Shown piece after piece: positions 1 through 7,084 of a stretch of 64,000 nucleotides of DNA. Position 1 is the first letter of the stretch. Each line of letters starts with the position of its first letter. The position numbers and the translations under genes were made by a program. This DNA is from Clostridia bacterium (GTDB lineage Bacteria; Bacillota; Clostridia; UBA1212). Location: positions 1 through 64,000 of the forward strand of contig JAFTXP010000018.1 of assembly GCA_017461545.1 (NCBI GenBank), given 5' to 3'. Below the pieces are notes generated by a model. It worked only from the letters and a program-made list of their open reading frames with translations. It did not search any database and was not told where the DNA came from.

Positions 1-243
1 AATCGTAAGATTCAGCCAACCGTTTTCTTATTTAAAATAAACAAGAGGGTGAGTGCAAAAAATTGAAATCGTAAGAATTCGCCAACCTTTTCTTATTTAA
101 TATAAAGAAAGGGAGCGTGTGAAAAAATTAAAATCGTAAGATTTTGTCAACCTTTTCTTATTTAATATAAACAAAGGGTGTGTGTAAAAAATATTGAAAT
201 CGTAAGATTTTGCCTATTTTTTACACACACCCTTTGTTTATAT
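1..243 (-). repeat. tandem terminator-like repeat array behind pyk
   Basis: Three to four direct repeats with a period of 65-66 bp (the GTAAG core recurs at 5, 71, 136 and 202) cover the left end and run off the window. Each unit has a short hairpin core (GAAATC-GTAA-GATTT type on the + strand), a linker containing CTTATTTAA, and an arm of about 28 bp. The last arm (165-193) has an exact inverted partner at 215-243, giving a 29-bp perfect stem with a 21-nt loop that contains the core. The inverted partner includes the last codon and the stop codon of pyk, so the hairpin is the pyk terminator. The outer arms are diverged copies of that terminator arm. Function of the tandem copies is unknown. 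The same organisation recurs at 33314-33540. Confidence 0.85.
165..243 (-). terminator. 29-bp perfect hairpin at the 3' end of pyk
   Basis: Arms 165-193 and 215-243 are perfectly complementary. On the minus strand the stem starts in the last codons of pyk. No clean terminal U-run follows, but the stem itself contains A6/T6 runs, so an oligo-U stretch sits in the descending arm. It probably acts as a terminator for pyk; the looped-out core is shared with the repeat array. Confidence 0.65.
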
Positions 244-1650
244 TTCATCTATCCTTATCAAATTCGCATTACCGGACTGTCCGGTAGTTACGCCGCCCGT
301 GATAACAATTTTATCCCCTTTTTTCAGGTTGAACATGCTGTGGGCAATCTTTTGAGCATTATAGAAAAGAACTTCGCTTGACGGGTATTTTTCGCAGATG
401 GCAGGAGTTACGCCCCATGAGAGAGCAAGTTTGTGCCATGTCTTTTCGTCGGTCGTAAGACCGATGATGTCAACAGGCGAACGGAAACGTGAAACCATTC
501 TTGCGGTCATGCCCGAAAGTGAGCAGGCTACAATTGCTTTTGCGTGAACGTCTATTGAAATACCGCAGGTCGCATGCGATAAAGCATCTACAGTATTATT
601 GATTTTAAAATCAGAACCATAGAATATTTTTTTGTAGTCAATGCTTTTTTCAGTGCTTTCAGCTATTTTTGCCATAGTCTGAACGGTTTCGACCGGGTAC
701 TTTCCTGCGGCAGTCTCGCCTGAAAGCATTATGGCGCTTGTTCCGTCGTATACGGCATTTGCAACGTCGGATATTTCGGCTCTTGTAGGTCTCGTGTTGT
801 GAATCATGGACTCAAGCATTTCAGTTGCGGTGATAACACGTTTTCCGAGCAGCCGGCACTTTGTAATAAGTTTTTTCTGAACTGCAGGAAGTTTTTCAAA
901 AGGTATCTCGACACCCATATCGCCTCTGCCGATCATGATGCCTTGGCATTCTTCGCATATTTCCTCAATGTTGTCAATGCCGGGCTGATTTTCTATCTTT
1001 GCAATGAGATCGGGCATGCAGTCGGTATGTTTTGAAAGGAAATTTTTCAAATCAATAAGATCCTGTTTCTGAGAAACGAAAGAACAGGCTATGTAATCAA
1101 CATCGTTTTGCAAGCCGAAAAGAAGGTCTGACTTATCCTGCTCGGAAAGATATTCTTGATGAAGAACTTTTCCGGGGAAACTCATGCTTTTTCTGTTTTT
1201 GAGCTCGCCGCCTATGACAACGACAGTTTCGATGTTGCTGCCCTCGATTTTAGTTATCTTAAATGACAGCAGGCCGTTGTTAAGAAGAATTGTGTCGCCG
1301 ACATCGAGATCCTCGGTAAGACCTGAGTAACTTACGGAAACGATTTTTTCGTTGCCGATGACATCGTCAGTTGTGAATGTGAACACATCGCCCTCTGCGA
1401 GATTTACCTGTCCGTTTTCAAAAGTTTTTATACGGTATTCGGGACCTTTTGTGTCAAGCATTATGGCAACCGGCATATTGAGTTCAGAACGCACTTTTTT
1501 AATAAGATTTATTTTTTCCTGATGTTCTTCGTGAGTACCATGAGAAAAGTTGAGTCTTGCAACATTCATACCTGCAAGACACATTTTTTTGAGTATCTCT
1601 TCGCTGTCGCTGGCAGGTCCGATTGTGCAGACGATTTTAGTTTTACGCAT
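238..1650 (-). CDS. pyk: pyruvate kinase
   Basis: Pyruvate kinase transfers the phosphate of phosphoenolpyruvate to ADP in the last step of glycolysis; it is cytosolic and usually tetrameric. The 470-residue protein begins MRKTKIVCTIGPAS, the classical N-terminus, and shows the substrate/metal motifs LDTKGPE near residue 66, IAKIENQPG near 220, IMIGRGDMGVEIP near 240 and the signature TATEMLESM followed by TRAEISDVANAVYDGTSAIMLSGETA. The length is that of the short form, without the PEP-utilising C-terminal domain found in Bacillus. The start ATG is preceded by GGAGGAGG at good spacing. It is monocistronic as far as can be seen, and its stop codon lies inside the large terminator hairpin. Confidence 0.97.
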   Translation of the reverse strand: MRKTKIVCTIGPASDSEEILKKMCLAGMNVARLNFSHGTHEEHQEKINLIKKVRSELNMPVAIMLDTKGPEYRIKTFENGQVNLAEGDVFTFTTDDVIGNEKIVSVSYSGLTEDLDVGDTILLNNGLLSFKITKIEGSNIETVVVIGGELKNRKSMSFPGKVLHQEYLSEQDKSDLLFGLQNDVDYIACSFVSQKQDLIDLKNFLSKHTDCMPDLIAKIENQPGIDNIEEICEECQGIMIGRGDMGVEIPFEKLPAVQKKLITKCRLLGKRVITATEMLESMIHNTRPTRAEISDVANAVYDGTSAIMLSGETAAGKYPVETVQTMAKIAESTEKSIDYKKIFYGSDFKINNTVDALSHATCGISIDVHAKAIVACSLSGMTARMVSRFRSPVDIIGLTTDEKTWHKLALSWGVTPAICEKYPSSEVLFYNAQKIAHSMFNLKKGDKIVITGGVTTGQSGNANLIRIDEI

Positions 1651-1731
1651 ATATAATTACCTCCTCCAATCAAGAGAATTATTAAAAATCCAAATCATTT
1701 CTATAATAACATATTTATATAAAAAACGGTA

Positions 1732-2043
1732 TCAAAATGTTGAATTTTTAAACAAATTACAATCAACTTTTTTTGAAAGAAATTCGTCTATTTCCGAACT
1801 GCCGGAAGCGAGTGCTTCCTTTTGTTCTTTCTTTAATCTTTTAAGTCTGTATTCGAGTTTAGAGGCGTCCTTGCGGGTTTCTGTCTGCCAGACTCTTTCT
1901 ATTTTCAAAACTGTATGCGTCAAAGTATATTTTGCACATTTGTCGGACTTTGCCGTGTGTTCTTCAAAACGCCGTTTAATATCGGTTGTAATCCCTGTGT
2001 AAAGTGAATTGTCCTCGCATCGAAGCATATAAATATAGTACAT
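1732..2043 (-). CDS. GIY-YIG domain protein, YhbQ/UPF0213 type
   Basis: A 103-residue single-domain protein of the GIY-YIG nuclease superfamily. YYIYMLRC at the start supplies the GIY-like strand, and LYTGITTDIKRRFEEH supplies the YIG-like part with the conserved Arg and His; the C-terminal EYRLKRLKKEQK contains the conserved Glu. This is the small stand-alone class (YhbQ/YazA/UPF0213), whose cellular role is not settled although nuclease activity has been reported for relatives. It is on the same strand as pyk and upstream of it with about 80 bp between, and could be transcribed into pyk. GAGG lies upstream of the ATG. Confidence 0.9.
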   Translation of the reverse strand: MYYIYMLRCEDNSLYTGITTDIKRRFEEHTAKSDKCAKYTLTHTVLKIERVWQTETRKDASKLEYRLKRLKKEQKEALASGSSEIDEFLSKKVDCNLFKNSTF

Positions 2044-2104
2044 AAATATTTCCTCTTATATAGATAAAAAAGATATTAAATTATAGCATCAATGAAAGCA
2101 AGAA

Positions 2105-2155
2105 AGCAAATGCCGCACGGTCTGAGATGATAGAGTAACCCGTGCGGCATTTGCT
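2105..2155. terminator. bidirectional hairpin
   Basis: AGCAAATGCCGCACGG at 2105-2120 pairs perfectly with 2140-2155. It lies upstream of the GIY-YIG gene (-) and downstream of the SH3b/C39 gene (-), about 65 bp beyond the latter's stop. The T-rich flank TGCTGTTTATAG suits + transcription better than -. Confidence 0.6.
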
Positions 2156-2180
2156 GTTTATAGAGGTTTTATTCTTCTGT

Positions 2181-2212
2181 CGCCTCCCGCTGAGGGATAA
2201 AAGGGGAGGCGG
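2181..2212 (-). terminator. GC-rich hairpin after the SH3b/C39 gene
   Basis: CGCCTCCC and GGGAGGCG form a stem directly beyond the stop codon of the minus-strand gene ending at 2221. No strong U-run follows, so it may be a pause or RNA-stabilising hairpin acting with the stronger hairpin at 2105-2155. Confidence 0.5.
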
Positions 2213-2220
2213 CGAACAAA

Positions 2221-3234
2221 TCAGATATATGCTAACTTGTAGAATCTCGGATAAGCCGATAAGAACTGAGAGAGAGTCGTTCTTGTTGCAGAACCGGGAT
2301 CATTTATTGCAAAGTCGTCTGCCGTGACTGAGCCGTTTTCGGTGTATCCTTTTACGACAACCCAGTGCTGGGCGCCGTATGAGTTTTTACCGCCGATTAT
2401 AACCGCATTGCCGTCTTTGAGCTCAGTCAGAATTTTATTCAAGTAATCACTTGAAGTATAAAATTTGTATTCCGAAGGCCAGTAGAGTGCCCCGCCGGAT
2501 GTATAGGAAAGCTGTGCTTCCATTTCGTTAGGATAAATTGTTGACCCTGTGATGTAAGATTTATTCATTGCAACACAGGTGGTAAGACATCCGATTTTGT
2601 AAATTGTCTGCCCGGAATTACCTACTTCATGATACTTCCAGCGGCTATCATACTGCTTGAAACTCGGTACTGATAGTGATATTGTTTCAGCGCCTGAAGT
2701 TACGCCTGATGAATACTTGCTCACATAGTTTTTATGTGCATATCCTGTAGAAACACCGTTGAAAAGAATCTTGTAGAAACTGCCTGATTCTGAAAGAATT
2801 ATGACAGAGGTTCCTTTTGCAAGCTGTGTAATAACAGCTGAGGAAGTTGACGCTCCGCTTCTTATATTGAGCTTTGTTGAAGCTGTATCAACATAAGCGG
2901 ATGTTCCCGTAGCTTCTTTTATATATGTAGAAGAACAGTAGCCGTAAGAAGCGCTTCCGTACTGGACTTTCCACCATATGCCGCTTTTAGAGATCAATGT
3001 AACATATGAACCTTTAGACAGCGTGGTTTTTACGGATGATGATGTAGACGGACTGCTTCTGACATTCAGTCTGCCGGAAGATACCGATACAATTCCTGCT
3101 TTGTAAGCTTCGCCGCTTGCTGCCGTACGTATGCTTTCGCTTCCTATAAAAGCCGAGGACAGAATTAAAACGGCAAGTATCAAACCTACGGTTTTCTTAA
3201 ATAATTTTTTTGTAAAAATTTTCTTAAAATCCAT
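2221..3234 (-). CDS. secreted SH3b-SH3b-C39-like cysteine peptidase
   Basis: A 337-residue exported protein. Residues 1-40 form a signal peptide (KKIFTKKLFKK then a hydrophobic core ending at SSAFIGSES). Two bacterial SH3 (SH3b) domains follow at about 45-108 and 113-175, with the typical LNVRSSPS and LNIRSGAS motifs; these bind cell-wall peptides in known proteins. The C-terminal part from about 187 is a papain-fold C39-like peptidase domain: VPSFKQYDSRWKY, then GCLTTCVAM with the presumed catalytic Cys, QHWVVVKGY with the His and AINDPGS with the Asp. The C39_2 family includes many peptidases of unknown substrate. The ATG is preceded by CGGAGGTATT. It lies in the same block as two larger secreted proteins that also begin with C39-like domains, which suggests related extracellular roles. 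Confidence 0.88.
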   Translation of the reverse strand: MDFKKIFTKKLFKKTVGLILAVLILSSAFIGSESIRTAASGEAYKAGIVSVSSGRLNVRSSPSTSSSVKTTLSKGSYVTLISKSGIWWKVQYGSASYGYCSSTYIKEATGTSAYVDTASTKLNIRSGASTSSAVITQLAKGTSVIILSESGSFYKILFNGVSTGYAHKNYVSKYSSGVTSGAETISLSVPSFKQYDSRWKYHEVGNSGQTIYKIGCLTTCVAMNKSYITGSTIYPNEMEAQLSYTSGGALYWPSEYKFYTSSDYLNKILTELKDGNAVIIGGKNSYGAQHWVVVKGYTENGSVTADDFAINDPGSATRTTLSQFLSAYPRFYKLAYI

Positions 3235-3477
3235 ACAATACCTCCGATATTTTTTAGAATTTGATTTGCATATTGCCTAATGCAACAAAAGGATAACATA
3301 TACATTAGCCAAAAGTAATGTAAATACTTCCCTTGTATATATCTGTAAAACAGTATGATTTTTCGGAATAAAATTGATGTAGAAAACAAATAATAATTTT
3401 GTAAAAGTCACAAAGTAAATGTTCAATTTATTTGGACGCTTTGGATAAAAAATTTGATTTTCAGGAGGCATTTAATT

Positions 3478-3663
3478 ATGAATAAACACGGTGGTCAGAC
3501 AATTAAGTGTGATGTTACAAGCTGTCAGTATCAGGTTGCTACAGATTGTATGTGCTCTCTTTCGGATGTAAAGATTGCACCGAGAAAAGGCTGTTCTTCT
3601 CATGATTGTGACGAGAGCCTTTGTTCAAGTTATAAATGTAAGGATAATTGCTGCTATAACTGA
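3478..3663 (+). CDS. small Cys-rich DUF1540 protein
   Basis: A 61-residue protein starting MNKHGGQTIKCDVTSC. I chose this ATG because CAGGAGG precedes it at 8 nt; the reading frame also stays open upstream to 3454. Eleven cysteines are spaced as in DUF1540 (C-x4-C...C-x-C...C-x4-C), a short domain common in Clostridia and suspected to bind metal; its function is not known. It is monocistronic, followed 30 bp later by a strong terminator, and faces away from the SH3b/C39 gene. It probably has its own promoter in the AT-rich 240 bp upstream. Confidence 0.88.
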   Translation: MNKHGGQTIKCDVTSCQYQVATDCMCSLSDVKIAPRKGCSSHDCDESLCSSYKCKDNCCYN

Positions 3664-3692
3664 TTTACGGCAATTATAACGTACTGAAACAG

Positions 3693-3750
3693 ACATCCCT
3701 GTAAAAGCATTCAAATTTGTAGAAAATTAAGATGCATTTTACAGGGATGT
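3693..3750 (+). terminator. terminator of the DUF1540 gene
   Basis: ACATCCCTGTAAAAGCAT at 3693-3710 pairs with ATGCATTTTACAGGGATGT ending at 3750, followed by TTTTAT. A long, nearly perfect stem with a T-run on the + side. Confidence 0.85.
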
Positions 3751-3769
3751 TTTATAATTTAAATTAAAA

Positions 3770-3804
3770 TCTCACCATCAGAGTGAAAATCTCTGACGGT
3801 GAGA
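3770..3804 (-). terminator. terminator of the 1015-aa dockerin-like gene
   Basis: TCTCACCATCAGAG and CTCTGACGGTGAGA form a 14-bp stem with one mismatch; on the minus strand it is followed by a T-rich tail (GATTTTAATTT). It lies 35 bp beyond the stop of the gene that ends at 3839. Confidence 0.75.
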
Positions 3805-3838
3805 TAACTATTATTATTTACTAAAAATTATGGAATTT

Positions 3839-6800
3839 TTAAATAAGATTCAGAATTGCCATAACTTCGAGGACGCTTAAGCTTCCTGTTCTGTTTGTGC
3901 AAGCGAGTGCAGCCTGTGCATAAGCACCGGAAACGTCCGATGTGCCTTTTATGTCTGCCATAACTGCTGCAGCATCAGCAATATCAACATAGCCGTTGCC
4001 TGTAACATCGCCTTTGATAACGATGCTGTATGACTTGCCGTTTGCTGTAGCTACCATGCCTGTACCGAGAGTTGTAGTGCCTACAACTTCAACGCCGTCT
4101 TTTGTGACAGTAGTTGTTGCACCGAGCAATGTGTTAAGCTCTATGATAGCAGCAGAAACTGTTTTGCCGCTTGCAGCTGTAATATTGCTTGTTCCGACAT
4201 CTATAATTACTTCGCCGGTGGAGGCTTCTTCTATAGTAAAGTCGCATGAAGCACTTGATGAAGCGAACATAACATTATTGAGATTATAATTTTCTGTAGA
4301 ACCTGTTGCGTCATATGCAAGCCACAAAGTGTAATTACCTACAGGAAGAGTAGTTCCTGCGGAAGTGCCTCCTATTGCTGTAGAGGTTACATTTACCGAT
4401 CCGCTGACAGAAGATACTATAGTATAAAGAAGTGATCCTTCAGAACCGGGTTCTGCACCTCTTTTGTAAACTCCAATAAAGAATACAGCATTCTGATTTG
4501 TACCTGTGTAGCTGTCAAGTCCCGAGAATGTAGCTGTAATATCAGCTCCAACTGTGAAAGTAGAGGAATCTGTTTTTACAGTAGGTGCTGACGGCTTTGT
4601 AGATGTAAATCTTATAGAACGAAGATAGAGGATACTGCCTGCCGCGGTAGTTCCGTCAAAGTAGTCAAATCGGATGCTGTTTAGTGCTCCTGACCATGTT
4701 GACAGAGAAGAAAGATCAATCACATACTCATGCCATAATCCGTCGTTGTCCCATGTCCATGTTGTAGCACAGTCCTCTGTAGGCGAGGTTATTGAACCTG
4801 GGCAAAGATACATTTTAGCACTTGTGTTAGACGCAGAAGTTTTTGCTGTGATTATCATATACTTGTAAGTACTTGCACTGAGAGCATCAAGCTGTGAATA
4901 GTCGAGTGTAATGTTCGGATCGTCAGATGCAGATGCTGTAATTGTCAATGCTGTATCGCCGATGCTTGATGTTTCCAGAGCAAGCGAAGTTGCGTTAACC
5001 GCTCCTGAGCTTATCCATGCACCTGCATCATTGTTGTCAAATACTATATCATCAGCAGAAAGTGCTGTCGTATAACTCTGCTCGAAAGTTACGGAAACTG
5101 TAGCATCAGCTTCTTCCATAGTAAACTGGTAGACACCGCCTTCGGAAGAGACATTCTGTTTTGTACCGTAAATTAATACTTGAGAAACTTTGTAACCTGC
5201 TGCCGGTGTAACCTGATAGTTAACTACTGTACCTGCCGCGATCTGTGCAGAAGTGATATTGTCGCCGAAGTGAACTACACCTTCTCCGGCTGCAACTTCT
5301 GCTTTAACGGTATATGTTGTTGCAGCTTTTTGTACAAATGTTACCGATACTGTTGCATCTGCAGCTTCCATGGTGAATTGGTAAACACCGCCTGATGCAT
5401 CAACGGTCTGTTTTGTACCGTAAATCAAAACCTGAGAAACTTCCCAACCGTCTGCCGGTGTAACCTCATAGTTTACTACTGTACCTGCCGCTACTTCTGT
5501 AGAGGTAACATTGTTACCAAAGTGAACTGTTCCTTCTCCGGCTGCAACTTTTGCGGTGAGGTTGTATGTAGAAGGAGTCGGATCGGGAGTCGGCTCAACA
5601 TCCGGCAAATATGTAAGAACTGCCGCATGTCCGTCGGATCCTGATAGAGTAATGTTCTGAATATTTGATATAACTGTACCCGATGTATTAAAAACCAAAA
5701 CTTTATATGAGCCGGTGGATCCGTAAGAACCGTAGTTTCCGCCTCTCTTACCGCTTTGCATCCATGTTGTATAACCCTGACCACTGGTATTATTTTCGAA
5801 ATAATATGCCGGTGCAGAGTAATATGTAACGGCAGTTGATTTTGAGTAGCTGGTTGTGCTTGATTTAAATAATCCGACATATGAATTCGGTTGTGCACTG
5901 TCTGCACGAACTGTGATACCTCCCGGCAGAGTATAGCTTGTGGTTGCCACAACCATACTGTTTGATATAGCACTTCCGCCTGTAGTGAAGTTAACATTTA
6001 TTGCACAGTTAGCAGAAGGCATTGTGAAAGAATACATTGAAGGGTTACCGCCATTCTGTACTGCGATAGAAGTTCCGTTTACAGTGATGGATGAAACTTT
6101 GTACCCGTTTGCCGGAACAGGTCTGAAGAATACTGTTGTGCCTGCTGCAAACTTGGAAGATGACACATCATCATAGAAGAATACAGAGCCTGAGCCTGAT
6201 GTAACATTGGCAGTAGCAGTATAATTTGTGCATGATGCCGTAGCAGGTGAAAGGAGACACCACCAGTCAACGTTGAGATATGTGGAGTTTATACCGCCTG
6301 TAAGTTCGGCTGCTGTCATCCAGTTACCACCTGCAGAAGAGTGTCGGTTGTCCCAACCCGGAGAAGGATCGAGGAGAAGATATCTGCCTGATGCACTGTC
6401 GTAGTCAGCAATGCACATGAAGTGATTGTAAACATGAACGATAGCAGTACCGCCGTTCTGCAAGTGAGAAATAAATCTCGAGTCACTGACAGTACCGTAG
6501 TCCATAGTTCCGACTGTAAAACCGTACTTTGCGCCGAATGCAGCTTGGAGAGCGGGGTAGATAGTGTATCTTGTAGTACCGCTTGTGCCATAGCCGCCTG
6601 TGCTGTAAGCCCAGTCAAAAAGATCTTTTATAGAAATGATATTTCCGTTAAGATGATAAACGGCATTGACGATAGACATGATACCGCAACCATTTTTGTG
6701 AACGGTACAGCCTGCACCGCCGGAAGGATCGTAAGTTCCGTATACCGCATCTCCCTGACGGAAGACCTGATAGTTGGTCGCTGCAGCTTCAGATGTGATC

Positions 6801-6886
6801 GCTGTCTCAGAAACGCCGAATCCAACTGTGATTGAGGTAATCATGATACACATTGCAAGTAAAAAGCTTAAAATTCTCTTGCTCAT
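3839..6886 (-). CDS. secreted C39-like/InlB-repeat/dockerin-like protein
   Basis: About 1015 residues from the chosen ATG (MSKRILSFLLAM), which begins a good signal peptide. The frame stays open to a GTG at 6928, and the best Shine-Dalgarno (GAAGGTGA) lies about 40 nt upstream of this ATG, so the start is uncertain. Order of modules: C39-like papain-fold domain, about 35-225 (Cys in NGCGIMSIVNAV, His in YNHFMCIADY, Asp in LLLDPS); one divergent InlB-type beta repeat, about 230-305; an Ig-like stretch; a PTPDPTP linker; two close InlB-type repeats (AAGEGTVHFGNN... and AAGEGVVHFGDN...); a lectin/CBM-like domain from about 610; an Ig-like domain; and a C-terminal KGDVTGNGYVDIADA loop typical of type I dockerins. 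The second dockerin half lacks calcium ligands. Its likely role is an extracellular, possibly scaffold- or wall-attached, peptidase or bacteriocin-processing-like enzyme; the substrate is unknown. It is a paralogue of the next gene. Confidence 0.85.
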   Translation of the reverse strand: MSKRILSFLLAMCIMITSITVGFGVSETAITSEAAATNYQVFRQGDAVYGTYDPSGGAGCTVHKNGCGIMSIVNAVYHLNGNIISIKDLFDWAYSTGGYGTSGTTRYTIYPALQAAFGAKYGFTVGTMDYGTVSDSRFISHLQNGGTAIVHVYNHFMCIADYDSASGRYLLLDPSPGWDNRHSSAGGNWMTAAELTGGINSTYLNVDWWCLLSPATASCTNYTATANVTSGSGSVFFYDDVSSSKFAAGTTVFFRPVPANGYKVSSITVNGTSIAVQNGGNPSMYSFTMPSANCAINVNFTTGGSAISNSMVVATTSYTLPGGITVRADSAQPNSYVGLFKSSTTSYSKSTAVTYYSAPAYYFENNTSGQGYTTWMQSGKRGGNYGSYGSTGSYKVLVFNTSGTVISNIQNITLSGSDGHAAVLTYLPDVEPTPDPTPSTYNLTAKVAAGEGTVHFGNNVTSTEVAAGTVVNYEVTPADGWEVSQVLIYGTKQTVDASGGVYQFTMEAADATVSVTFVQKAATTYTVKAEVAAGEGVVHFGDNITSAQIAAGTVVNYQVTPAAGYKVSQVLIYGTKQNVSSEGGVYQFTMEEADATVSVTFEQSYTTALSADDIVFDNNDAGAWISSGAVNATSLALETSSIGDTALTITASASDDPNITLDYSQLDALSASTYKYMIITAKTSASNTSAKMYLCPGSITSPTEDCATTWTWDNDGLWHEYVIDLSSLSTWSGALNSIRFDYFDGTTAAGSILYLRSIRFTSTKPSAPTVKTDSSTFTVGADITATFSGLDSYTGTNQNAVFFIGVYKRGAEPGSEGSLLYTIVSSVSGSVNVTSTAIGGTSAGTTLPVGNYTLWLAYDATGSTENYNLNNVMFASSSASCDFTIEEASTGEVIIDVGTSNITAASGKTVSAAIIELNTLLGATTTVTKDGVEVVGTTTLGTGMVATANGKSYSIVIKGDVTGNGYVDIADAAAVMADIKGTSDVSGAYAQAALACTNRTGSLSVLEVMAILNLI

Positions 6887-6997
6887 CGTACGAATTGTCA
6901 CGCATCGAAAATGCGAGACAAAAGTCACCTTCTTTCTGCGAATATTAAATAATTAACGATTATGGCACACGCCATCCTAACCTATTATAGTGTTATT

Positions 6998-7027
6998 ATT
7001 TTACTCGATGCAGTATGTTGTTGTCAA
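6998..7027 (-). promoter_or_regulatory. sigma-A promoter of the 1015-aa dockerin-like gene
   Basis: On the minus strand TTGACA (7022-7027), an 18-bp spacer and TAAAAT (6998-7003). Predicted transcription start near 6991, giving a leader of about 105 nt that contains a small ATGGC/GCCAT hairpin, a displaced GAAGGTGA and a GTC-n-CGCAT hairpin before the chosen ATG. Confidence 0.6.
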
Positions 7028-7034
7028 CAAGAAA

Positions 7035-7063
7035 AGCCCCCGAAAGCCAAAGCTTCGGGGGCT
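7035..7063 (-). terminator. terminator of the 872-aa dockerin-like gene
   Basis: AGCCCCCGAA and TTCGGGGGCT form a 10-bp GC-rich stem; on the minus strand it is followed by TTTTC. It lies just downstream of the stop at 7085 and just upstream of the next gene's promoter. Confidence 0.85.
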
Positions 7064-7084
7064 GAAAAACAGATTATCTACGTA

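Noticed and set aside
1-243. CRISPR array
   Set aside because: The units are 65-66 bp tandem copies in which both core and arm repeat; there are no distinct spacers, and the last unit is closed by an inverted arm. The same holds for 33314-33540.
5491-5997. 168-codon alternative frame inside the first dockerin-like gene
   Set aside because: Low-complexity shadow of the repeat-rich gene; no ribosome binding site.
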